Of a DNA stretch of 64,000 nucleotides, positions 7,292-14,838 are shown in pieces. Source of the DNA: Oscillospiraceae bacterium (GTDB taxonomy: Bacteria; Bacillota; Clostridia; Oscillospirales; Oscillospiraceae); assembly GCA_015067565.1 (NCBI GenBank), contig SVMF01000004.1, positions 52,132-116,131 of the forward strand, in the 5' to 3' direction. Every line of letters begins with the position of its first letter. Positions within the stretch are counted from its first letter, which is position 1. Below the pieces are notes generated by a model that did not search any database, was not told where the DNA came from, and saw only the letters and a program-made list of their open reading frames with translations. The position numbers and the translations under genes are program-made.

Positions 7292-9826
7292 ATGAAGCAT
7301 ATCGTTTTGGGTATCTTCGCGCAGGTCGATGCAGGAAAGACAACCCTCTCCGAGGCATTGCTTTTTGAAACAGGACAGCTCAAGACCCGAGGCCGCGTGG
7401 ATCACGGCAACGCTTTTTTGGATCATCACCGTCTTGAGCGCAGCCGTGGCATCACGATCTTTTCCAAGCAGGCGCGCATCTGCGCCAAAGATCTGACGAT
7501 CACCCTGCTCGACACTCCGGGGCACATCGACTTCTCTCCCGAGGCCGAGCGCACCATGCAGGTGCTGGACTATGCCGTTTTGCTGATCAGCGGCACAGAC
7601 GGCGTGCAGGCGCATACCATCACACTGTGGAAGCTGCTGCGCAGATACCGCATCCCAACCTTTGTCTTCTTCAACAAGATGGATCTGCCCGGTGCAAACC
7701 GTCAAAAACTTCTGAACGATGTCAAGGCAAATCTGAGCGAGCATTGCGCCGAGCTGAGCGACGAGGAATCCATCGCCCTTTGTGATGAGGCTCTTTTGGA
7801 GCAGTATTTGTCAAACGGTGCGCTTTCAAAGGCGGACATTGCCAAGCTGATTGCGGAGGAAAAGTGTTTCCCCTGTCTCTTCGGTGCAGCCCTGCACGGT
7901 GAGGGAGTTGCGTCGCTTTTGGCGGCGCTTCATGATCTGACTGTAACGGCATGCTATCCCGAAGCGTTTTCCGCAAGGGTTTTCAAGATTGAGAGGGATC
8001 CGCAGGGAAATCGTCTGACCTTTCTGAAAATTCTCGGCGGCACTCTGCGCGTACGCGCAGCCTTCGGTGATCAAAAGGTCACACAGCTGCGCATCTACAG
8101 TGGCGAAAGTTTTACACAGGTCGAGCAAGCCTCTGCCGGCGAAGTCTGTGCGGTCTTAGGTCTGAACAGCCTTCAGATCGGGGATACCCTCGGAGAGGCG
8201 CAAAAAGGCATTCGGCCACAGCTAAACCCCGTCATGACCTACCGCATCGGCCTCCCGGAGGGCTCCGATGTCAAAGCCGCCCTGCAAAAGCTCTCCGTTT
8301 TAGAGGAGGAAGAACCGCAGCTTCATATTACATGGGACGAGCGGCTGCGCGAGATCCATGCACAGATTATGGGTCAGGTGCAGATTGAGGTGCTGCAGAG
8401 CATTCTGGAGGAGCGCTTTGACCTGCGTGTAACCATCGATCACGGTCGTGTTTCTTATCGAGAGACCATATGCAATACCGTCGAGGGGATCGGGCATTTC
8501 GAACCCCTGCGGCACTACGCCGAGGTACATCTGCTGTTGCAGCCACTTCCCAGAGGAAGCGGGCTTGTATTTGACACCGATTGCAGCGAGGATGTGCTTG
8601 ACCGCAATTGGCAGAGGCTGATTTTGACCCATCTGGAAGAAAAAACGCACCTGGGCGTCCTGATCGGCGCACCCATCACCGATCTGCGCATCACGCTGGC
8701 CGCAGGCCGTGCTCATCTGAAGCACACCGAGGGCGGCGACTTCCGTCAGGCGACCTACCGTGCCGTCCGTCAAGGTCTGATGCAGGCAAAAAGCATCCTT
8801 CTTGAGCCGTTCTACCGTTTCCGCCTGAGCATTCCCGCAGCGCAGCTCGGAAGAGCCATCAACGACATCCGCGCCATGGGCGGCAGTTTTGGCTCACCCG
8901 AGAATGACGGAGATTTTATGGTGCTGGAGGGTCGGGCCCCCGTATCCGAAATGCAGGCCTATATGTCCGAGGTCGTCTCCTACACCAAGGGCACCGGAAA
9001 ACTTCTCTGCGAGGTCGACGGCTACGAGCCATGCCACAATGAAAAGACCGTGCTCGAGGAGATCTCCTACGATCCGCAGGCCGACCTAGAAAATACGCCC
9101 GATTCCGTGTTCTGCTCACACGGTGCAGGCATCAACATCAAGTGGAATGAGGTGCAAGAGCATATGCACTTAGAGAGTGTACTGCGCCCTCAAAAAGCAT
9201 CCCGCTCCGTACGTGTGCAAAATTTTGACCTAGACGAAAAAGAACTGCAGGCTATCATGGAACGGGAATTCGGCCCTGAAAAATATGTCCTGCATCGTCC
9301 TGCAAAAATAGAAAGCGCTCCGAGCGTCTCCGTGCCGCTGCGAAAAAAGGAATACCTGATCGTCGACGGCTATAACATGATCTTCGCTTGGGACGGCCTG
9401 AAGCAGCAGGCCACGGACGACCTGAGCGGCGCAAGACAGCATCTTTTGGAGATTCTGAGCAATTTCTGCGGTTATCGGCCATGCGAGCTGGTGGTCGTTT
9501 TCGACAGCTACCGTGTCAAGGGCGGCATCGGCTCCAAAAATCGACACGAAAATTTGAAGGTCGTCTATACGCAGGAGCATGAGACGGCCGATGCCTATAT
9601 CGAGGCACTGGTAAGCGAGATCGGCAAGAATTATAACATCCGTGTGGCGACCTCTGATGCGCTGATCCAGCTGTCAGCGCTCAGAAGCGGTGTGCTACGC
9701 GTTTCTGCCAACGAGCTTCTTCATGAAATCGAGGCCGTCAACGAGCAGATCGCCGCCGTGATCTGCAAGCTTCGGGAGGATGCACGCCGTGCCTCCATCC
9801 GCGAAAATCCACTTCAAAATTTATGA
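7292..9826 (+). CDS. TetM/EF-G-like translational GTPase fused to Rae1/YacP-like NYN ribonuclease
   Basis: 844 residues from the ATG at 7292, with AGGAGG 8 bases upstream. Residues 1 to about 640 form an EF-G-fold GTPase of the ribosomal-protection type: G1 QVDAGKTTL, G2 RGITI, G3 DTPGH, G4 NKMD, then beta-barrel and EF-G C-terminal-like domains. Residues about 686-844 are an NYN/PIN-like domain with YLIVDGYNMIFAW, LVVVFDSYRVKGG, HETAD and VATSD, matching the acidic motifs of B. subtilis Rae1, a nuclease that cleaves mRNA in the ribosomal A site. The natural reading is a ribosome-binding GTPase that carries a nuclease. Tetracycline resistance is possible but not shown. Antisense frames over it are shadows. 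Confidence 0.88.
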   Translation: MKHIVLGIFAQVDAGKTTLSEALLFETGQLKTRGRVDHGNAFLDHHRLERSRGITIFSKQARICAKDLTITLLDTPGHIDFSPEAERTMQVLDYAVLLISGTDGVQAHTITLWKLLRRYRIPTFVFFNKMDLPGANRQKLLNDVKANLSEHCAELSDEESIALCDEALLEQYLSNGALSKADIAKLIAEEKCFPCLFGAALHGEGVASLLAALHDLTVTACYPEAFSARVFKIERDPQGNRLTFLKILGGTLRVRAAFGDQKVTQLRIYSGESFTQVEQASAGEVCAVLGLNSLQIGDTLGEAQKGIRPQLNPVMTYRIGLPEGSDVKAALQKLSVLEEEEPQLHITWDERLREIHAQIMGQVQIEVLQSILEERFDLRVTIDHGRVSYRETICNTVEGIGHFEPLRHYAEVHLLLQPLPRGSGLVFDTDCSEDVLDRNWQRLILTHLEEKTHLGVLIGAPITDLRITLAAGRAHLKHTEGGDFRQATYRAVRQGLMQAKSILLEPFYRFRLSIPAAQLGRAINDIRAMGGSFGSPENDGDFMVLEGRAPVSEMQAYMSEVVSYTKGTGKLLCEVDGYEPCHNEKTVLEEISYDPQADLENTPDSVFCSHGAGINIKWNEVQEHMHLESVLRPQKASRSVRVQNFDLDEKELQAIMEREFGPEKYVLHRPAKIESAPSVSVPLRKKEYLIVDGYNMIFAWDGLKQQATDDLSGARQHLLEILSNFCGYRPCELVVVFDSYRVKGGIGSKNRHENLKVVYTQEHETADAYIEALVSEIGKNYNIRVATSDALIQLSALRSGVLRVSANELLHEIEAVNEQIAAVICKLREDARRASIRENPLQNL

Positions 9827-9829
9827 AAA

Positions 9830-9853
9830 AACCGCTGAGAATTTCTCAGCGGT
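9830..9853. terminator. Left copy of duplicated terminator hairpin (element copy A)
   Basis: Stem CCGCTGAG/CTCAGCGG with loop AATTT, directly after the GTPase-fusion stop. An A-run on the left gives the U-run for minus-strand transcripts. Its 24 bases recur exactly at 10109-10132, beyond the inserted element. Confidence 0.8.
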
Positions 9854-10108
9854 CAGTCTGTCGAAAAACTTGTTTTTCGACAGACTGGCAGAGTTCAAAA
9901 AGTCGGCAAGACGAGCAAACCGAGCGCGTCGGCGTACGATGGTACGGTAGAGCTCGGTTTGCGATGTAAGTCAAAATGCCTTGCGCAGCAAGCATTTGAA
10001 GTGTTTTTTTGCTGTATCGGAGATATGTTCGCAATCGCTTATTTGAATACAGATCGCCAACCGCCAAAAATTTGCATTTTGACGATTGGCGACTTTTTTG
10101 ACACTCTG
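9854..10108. mobile_element. Terminator-targeting miniature element, copy A (255 bp)
   Basis: Starts CAGTCTGTCGAAAAAC and ends in the complement of CAGAGTGTCAAAAAAG, giving imperfect terminal inverted repeats of about 15 bp. Each end also contains its own palindrome (CAGTCTGTCGAAAAA with its complement at the left; the GCCAATCGTC family at the right), and a long central hairpin pairs GCAAACCGAGC with GCTCGGTTTGC. Copies B (32284) and C (36017) are about 95% alike by eye. A 24-bp duplication containing the whole terminator flanks it. The minus-strand frame of 73 codons is not conserved in the other copies, so I call it non-coding. Confidence 0.85.
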
Positions 10109-10132
10109 AACCGCTGAGAATTTCTCAGCGGT
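10109..10132. terminator. Right copy of duplicated terminator hairpin (element copy A)
   Basis: Exact repeat of 9830-9853, here followed by TTTT and so the functional U-run copy for the plus-strand GTPase gene. The TGA stop of the convergent kinase gene (10127-10125) lies inside this hairpin. Confidence 0.8.
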
Positions 10133-10901
10133 TTTGCATTCCCTCATAAGCGACCTTCGCCGCCTCGGGATCCATATTGCATCTCAGACGATAGACCGGA
10201 ATGAATTCGAGGGTCTTCTCAACCAGAGTCAGTACCTTGAGCATCTTCTCCACATCGTCAGTACGATGGGTCTGCTGCAGGAGCATCGGAAGCGCTTCCA
10301 TCGCAGACAGACGCTCGATCTCGTTCTTCACTCCGCGCTCAAGTACGCAGATCGCCTTCAAAGGCACACTGGTATTGGTGCTCAGACGGTGCTTGCCGTC
10401 CCACGGTGTGCCGTAAACGGTAACATGTCCGTCCTTCAGTTCAAACAGCGGCTTGTCATCATTGACCATCACTGCACGCTCCCCAAAGCGTTCGCGCCAC
10501 AGACGGGTGTGGGTAGACTTGCCCGTGCCGCTCTTGGCCGTGAAGAGATAGGCCTCGCCGTCAACAGCTATGGCTGAGCCGTGCATCAGAAAAATATTCT
10601 CATCAACCAGCAACTCGGTCAGCTTTCGATAGACTGCCGTCATCTCCAGAAACTTTTTAAATCCCTCAGGTGCGGGTAAGCTCTTGAGCTGTCCCTCCTC
10701 GAGGGCTTTTTGTGCCTCAAACTCCACATCCTCCGCTGTGGTGCGGATGAAAAAGTCGGGTTTTTCGACCTCAGAGCAGTCATACTGATAGCTCCAAAGG
10801 TGCACACAGGATGTGAGGGTGGAAAGCTTCACGGTGCGGTTTGCATATTTATATGTACCGACAACTCTGCGGCCGTCGATGTCGTTGATCAGCTCGAACA
10901 T
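10125..10901 (-). CDS. HPr kinase/PEPCK-like P-loop kinase
   Basis: 258 residues. The C-terminal two-thirds has the HprK-type core: MHGSAIAVDG (probable catalytic His), Walker A FTAKSGTGKSTH, then VMVNDDKP (metal-binding acidic pair) and YGTPWDGK. The N-terminal 90 residues are not recognised. HprK phosphorylates a serine on HPr, but proteins of this shorter type are usually unlinked to sugar regulation and their substrates are unknown. The ATG at 10901 has GGAAAGGAA upstream at a long spacing. The stop codon lies inside the duplicated terminator. A second, divergent paralogue is at 36285. Confidence 0.7.
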   Translation of the reverse strand: MFELINDIDGRRVVGTYKYANRTVKLSTLTSCVHLWSYQYDCSEVEKPDFFIRTTAEDVEFEAQKALEEGQLKSLPAPEGFKKFLEMTAVYRKLTELLVDENIFLMHGSAIAVDGEAYLFTAKSGTGKSTHTRLWRERFGERAVMVNDDKPLFELKDGHVTVYGTPWDGKHRLSTNTSVPLKAICVLERGVKNEIERLSAMEALPMLLQQTHRTDDVEKMLKVLTLVEKTLEFIPVYRLRCNMDPEAAKVAYEGMQNR

Positions 10902-10970
10902 ATTTCAGGGATTCCTTTCCGATAATCCCGAATATTATATATGTGTTATCGCAAAAAAGCAACTGTTTTT

Positions 10971-12119
10971 TCACCCTCTGTTCAAAATTCTTGCGACCAA
11001 CGGACGGTGTACCTTCATGGCTCCTTTTGGGCAAAATTCCTGACAGCAGAAACAGCGGATGCACTGTTTTTTGCAGATGCGTGCTTTCTTCTTTTTCATT
11101 ACAATGGCCTTGGCCGGACAAACATTGGCACAAAGTCCGCATCCGATGCATTCCTTCTTTTTCAGCTTCGGAGAAGACCGCAATGCAAGCCTTGCCACAG
11201 AGCTGAATGTCTTTCCGAGCCCACCGGGCATTGCGTTTTCAAACTGCAAGCCCCTGCCCCGTTCGATGCGCTCAAAATCAGGCTTGACCAAGCTCTCCAC
11301 ATCGCCCAATATTTTGATCTCAGAATATTCACCGATGTATCCGTAATTCTTCGCCGCCTGCAGGGTCGGCACGCTCATCGGATCAAGGCCGATCAGCTTG
11401 CAGCAGACCATGTCCAGCTTGTGACAATCCGTACCTGCCAGAATCGCCCCCATATGCACAGGTGTTCCTGCCGTCGGGCCGTTGCCCTCCATCGCCTCGA
11501 CAGCATCCACCAAAAACAGCTTTGGTTTGAAATAGCGGTTGAGATCAATGATCATTCCTGCAAAATCCAAGGGTTCGGGGTAGCGGAAATGATATTCCGG
11601 CTTCGTTGTTCCAGGCACCGCGCCAAAAAGATTCTTTGTTGCCGCCGACAGCGACATCATGCCGTGACTCTTGAGTTTACAAAAGCTGATGATCGCATCA
11701 GCCTCATCCAAATAGGCGGTATATGCAAAGTGCTTTGCCACCTTCGCCTCTGGAAAATCAGCTGTTTTCTGGCTGAAATCATGATTGAGTGTCGCACCTG
11801 CCTCTTCTGCCTCACGAAGACCGCACACGCTGTAAACGCGGTTCAAAATCACCGCATTATACAGATTTCCGGGGCTGTCTCCGATCACAACACTTGCGCC
11901 TCGTTCCACCAAGCGCTTCGTCAGGGCCGCAAGCAGCGTCGGATGCGTAGTCACGGCCTTCTCAGGCTTCGCCGCCGCAACCAGATTCGCCTTGATCACA
12001 ATTCTCATACCCGCCTTGACCCAGTCCAGGCCGCCCAACGGGGCAAGCACCGCATCAATCGCTTTGATGCAATTGTCCTGCGAATAATCCTCGCAGCGCA
12101 CAATGGACACTTTGCTCAT
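10971..12119 (-). CDS. DUF362 domain protein with C-terminal 2x[4Fe-4S] ferredoxin
   Basis: 382 residues. The DUF362 region (about 1-290) includes ANLVAAAKPEKAVTTHP, VVIGDSPG and FCKLKSHGMMSLSAATKNLF. Two ferredoxin motifs follow near the C-terminus, CIGCGLCANVCPAKAI and CIRCFCCQEFCPKGAM. It is predicted to be a cytosolic Fe-S protein; the reaction is unknown. GGAGGGG lies 5 bases before the ATG at 12119. The upstream gene ends at 12055 inside this gene, a 65-bp out-of-frame overlap, so the two are probably translationally coupled. Confidence 0.85.
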   Translation of the reverse strand: MSKVSIVRCEDYSQDNCIKAIDAVLAPLGGLDWVKAGMRIVIKANLVAAAKPEKAVTTHPTLLAALTKRLVERGASVVIGDSPGNLYNAVILNRVYSVCGLREAEEAGATLNHDFSQKTADFPEAKVAKHFAYTAYLDEADAIISFCKLKSHGMMSLSAATKNLFGAVPGTTKPEYHFRYPEPLDFAGMIIDLNRYFKPKLFLVDAVEAMEGNGPTAGTPVHMGAILAGTDCHKLDMVCCKLIGLDPMSVPTLQAAKNYGYIGEYSEIKILGDVESLVKPDFERIERGRGLQFENAMPGGLGKTFSSVARLALRSSPKLKKKECIGCGLCANVCPAKAIVMKKKKARICKKQCIRCFCCQEFCPKGAMKVHRPLVARILNRG

Positions 12120-13011
12120 TTGATCCCCTCCGTATCAGTTTTTCCGCCGCCTGCTTTGCCAATGGAAAATAGTGCTGAAAATAGTCGCCGTCCGTCGCTT
12201 CGTATCGATTGCCGACATAGACCCATTCGCAGTATTCGTAAAACAGAAAATAATCCAGCGTTTGCCGAAATTCTTCGTAAGCAATTCCCTTTTCAGAAAT
12301 CAGATGATCATAATAATATTGTATCGCAAATTCCCTGTCCGTTTGGCTCAGATAAAACAGGCTCTCGGGGTTTTCCTGCCCATGTGCGATCAAGCGGGCC
12401 AAGGAAGTCGGATACGGCAAAATTCCGCCAACTTCCCAATCGATCATCACCGCACGATCCTCCGAAACGATCACCTGAAACGGCAAAAAATCATCGTTAC
12501 ACAGTGTTTTCGGTGTCTTGTCATAAACTTCCAAAAACCGTATGTAAGCCTCCTGCAAAACCGAATCGTTGAGATACTCCCCACGATTTTTCCGCTTTTT
12601 TCGGCTTGCTTCAAAGGGATATCCTTTCTGCGTCAAATCCGAACCCCAGTATTCCTCTTGCATGGCAATGAGGGCATCCAAGGTAAGTTTCAGTTTTTCT
12701 CGGGTACATTTTTGCAGATTTTCTCCTGCAATGTGTTCCATTAAAATATAGATTGCATCACCGTATTGCGTTTTGCCGTAGATTTTCGGCACATAGGACG
12801 GCGCATCTTGAAAAAATGTACAATAGACCTCCGCTTCATATTCCTTTGCTTTTTTCAGAACAAATTTTCTTTCGCCGTCCGTGATCTCATAAACCTCATA
12901 AGGCTGTTGATCCTCTTCGTGCAAATATGCCTCAATCGTAAGGTCTTCCCCGAGTGAGAGATTCATCTGCATTAAAACCGCACATATCTGTTCATTTTTT
13001 TGTTTCGGCAT
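12055..13011 (-). CDS. Aminoglycoside-phosphotransferase-fold kinase family protein
   Basis: 318 residues from the ATG at 13011 (GGGGGTG upstream); the frame stays open to 13173 but the extra residues lack a ribosome-binding site. It shows APH/choline-kinase features: KFVLKKA (ATP-binding Lys), the hinge YILMEHIAGENL, the loop LCNDDFLPFQVI in the place of the usual HGDxxxxN, and VMIDWEVGG in the DFG position. The catalytic-loop His is replaced by Asn, so activity is uncertain. Substrate is unknown. The 3' end overlaps the DUF362 gene by 65 bp. Confidence 0.72.
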   Translation of the reverse strand: MPKQKNEQICAVLMQMNLSLGEDLTIEAYLHEEDQQPYEVYEITDGERKFVLKKAKEYEAEVYCTFFQDAPSYVPKIYGKTQYGDAIYILMEHIAGENLQKCTREKLKLTLDALIAMQEEYWGSDLTQKGYPFEASRKKRKNRGEYLNDSVLQEAYIRFLEVYDKTPKTLCNDDFLPFQVIVSEDRAVMIDWEVGGILPYPTSLARLIAHGQENPESLFYLSQTDREFAIQYYYDHLISEKGIAYEEFRQTLDYFLFYEYCEWVYVGNRYEATDGDYFQHYFPLAKQAAEKLIRRGSNEQSVHCALRGLFAGQLHQSD

Positions 13012-13293
13012 CCCTGCACCCCCATTCTCCACCATTTTACCGCAACCGCGCGAACTTGTAAAGCATACTTTTTTGGCTTTGAACATCGTGCCATAAATCC
13101 GATTTATCGGTGCGTTAAATATGGTGTTCACCGACATCCTGTGCGTAGGGGCGCACGACTCTACGATTCGCAATATATAAACAGAGCGATAAATCAGAAT
13201 TTGACATGGTATAAAGCGGCAGGTTGATTTTTTCAGTGCAATATGCTCAAAATACAGTGTAAGAATTTGTAGAAATTAGCAACGGGAAAATCG
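13012..13293. other. Intergenic stretch between divergent units, nothing recognised
   Basis: About 280 bases between the APH-like gene start and the ssnA promoter. No ORF with a ribosome-binding site, RNA gene or repeat was recognised. Confidence 0.5.
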
Positions 13294-13322
13294 TTGCATT
13301 TTTCAAAGGATTTCGGTATAAT
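13294..13322 (+). promoter_or_regulatory. Promoter of ssnA-ygfK
   Basis: TTGCAT (13294-13299), 17-base spacer, TATAAT (13317-13322). The transcript start is expected near 13329, leaving a 140-base leader before ssnA. Confidence 0.75.
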
Positions 13323-13329
13323 TATATTG

Positions 13330-13440
13330 TAATTGAAGATTGATAGCTGTAACGAAGTGCTTCGCGCACGGGCTATGCACTATCACTCAGTCATTGAGTG
13401 GAGATGTGGAACCATGGGTTCTTCATCCCCATTTTTTGTT
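13330..13440 (+). promoter_or_regulatory. Structured ssnA leader with candidate attenuator
   Basis: The leader contains GATAG/CTATC bracketing a small hairpin, then CACTCA-GTCAT-TGAGTG (13384-13400), then a terminator-like hairpin: GAACC-ATG-GGTTC nested inside GATG/CATC and flanking GG/CC pairs (13400-13430), followed by ATTTTTTG (13431-13438). The ribosome-binding site of ssnA lies downstream of this U-run. TTGAAGA near 13333 could pair with TCTTCA (13420-13425) as an antiterminator. No known riboswitch class was recognised. Confidence 0.5.
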
Positions 13441-13468
13441 ACCAAAAATACTTTCAGGAGGTAAATTT

Positions 13469-14809
13469 ATGTACATTCTCGCCAACGGTAAACTCATCAC
13501 GAGAAGCGCTGTCACACCGTATCTGCCCGACGGCGGTGTTGTGATCGACGGCACCAAGATCAAGGACATCGGCACCACCGCTGAATTGAAGGCAAAATAT
13601 CCCGAGGCTGAATTTATCGATGCCAAGGGCGGCGTCATTATGCCGGCTCTGATCAATGCTCACACGCACATCTATTCCGCACTGGCTCGCGGCTTGTCCA
13701 TCAAGGGCTATAACGCCACCAACTTCTATGAAGTTCTCGACGGACAGTGGTGGGCGATCGACCGCAAGCTGATGCTCTCGGGCACCAAGGCCTCTGCCGA
13801 TGCTCTGTACATCGACTGCATCAAGCAGGGTGTTACCACCATTTTTGACCACCATGCTTCCTTCGGTGAGATCCCCGGCTCTTTGTTCCAGATCGCAGAG
13901 TCTGCAAAGCAGTTCGGCATCCGTTCGTGCCTGTGCTACGAGGTTTCCGACCGTGACGGTGAGGAAAAGTCCCTGCAGGCTGTCAAGGAAAATGCTGATT
14001 TCATCACCTACTGCGAGCAGCAGAAGGATCCGATGCTTGCCGCCATGTTCGGCGGACACGCTCTGTTCACCATTTCTGACAAGACCTTCGAGCGCATGGT
14101 CGAGGCGAACAACGGCAGAACCGGCTTCCACATCCACGTTTCCGAGGGCATGAACGACGTTTATGACTCCTTGCAGAACTACGGCCGCCGTCCGATCCAG
14201 AGATTGCAGGATCACGGCATCTTGGGCGAAAAGACTATTTTGGGTCACTGCATCCATGTGAACTCCGCTGAAATCGAGATCATCAAGAACACAAATACGA
14301 TGGTCGTCAACAACCCCGAGTCCAACATGGGCAACGCTGTAGGCACCTGTCCGGTATTGCAGCTTTACAAAGCAGGCATCCTGCTCGGCATGGGCACCGA
14401 TGCTTACACCAACGATATGTTGGAGTCTATCAAGGTCGCTCTGTGCGCACAGCGTCAGAACGCTTGCCTGCCCAATGTCGGCTGGTGCGAAGTCACTGAT
14501 ATGCTCTTTAAGAACAACGCCCTCATCGGCGCAAAGTACTTCCCCGACAAGCTCGGCGTATTGGAAGTCGGCGCAGCGGCAGACGTCATCGTCATGGACT
14601 ACAAGCCCTTCACCCCGTTCTCCGATGCCAACATCGATGGCCACATGATCTTCGGTATGACCGGTCGCCAGTGCCAGACCACCATCGCAAACGGCAAGCT
14701 CCTGATGAAGGACCGTGAGCTCATCGGCATCGACGAAGAGGCTTGCAATGCCCACATTCTGGAAGAGTCCAAGAAGCTCTGGGGCGCACTGAACAACTGC
14801 GAGTATTAA
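13469..14809 (+). CDS. ssnA: Putative aminohydrolase SsnA
   Basis: 446 residues from the ATG at 13469 (AGGAGGT upstream), close to the 442 of E. coli SsnA. Amidohydrolase TIM barrel with metal ligands NAHTHIYSALARG (about residue 63), HIHVSEG, GHCIHV and GMGTDAYTNDML. In E. coli and clostridia ssnA belongs to the ygeX-ygeY-ygeW-ygfK-ssnA-hyuA-xdhD set used for anaerobic purine/uric acid breakdown and first noted as selenium-linked. It is cotranscribed with ygfK (29-bp gap). Regulation may run through the leader described at 13330-13440. Confidence 0.92.
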   Translation: MYILANGKLITRSAVTPYLPDGGVVIDGTKIKDIGTTAELKAKYPEAEFIDAKGGVIMPALINAHTHIYSALARGLSIKGYNATNFYEVLDGQWWAIDRKLMLSGTKASADALYIDCIKQGVTTIFDHHASFGEIPGSLFQIAESAKQFGIRSCLCYEVSDRDGEEKSLQAVKENADFITYCEQQKDPMLAAMFGGHALFTISDKTFERMVEANNGRTGFHIHVSEGMNDVYDSLQNYGRRPIQRLQDHGILGEKTILGHCIHVNSAEIEIIKNTNTMVVNNPESNMGNAVGTCPVLQLYKAGILLGMGTDAYTNDMLESIKVALCAQRQNACLPNVGWCEVTDMLFKNNALIGAKYFPDKLGVLEVGAAADVIVMDYKPFTPFSDANIDGHMIFGMTGRQCQTTIANGKLLMKDRELIGIDEEACNAHILEESKKLWGALNNCEY

Positions 14810-14838
14810 TCTCTGATAAAAAATAAGGAGGATCTATC

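Noticed and set aside
7292..9826. Calling the GTPase a tetracycline resistance determinant (tetM/tetO)
   Set aside because: The G domain is similar, but the NYN fusion and overall divergence make resistance unsupported by sequence alone.
9846..10067. 73-codon minus-strand frame covering element copy A, seemingly shared with copy C
   Set aside because: Indels between copies shift the frame (extra G in C, missing T in B), there is no ribosome-binding site, and the frame runs into the terminal palindrome. It is a by-product of the repeat, not a gene.
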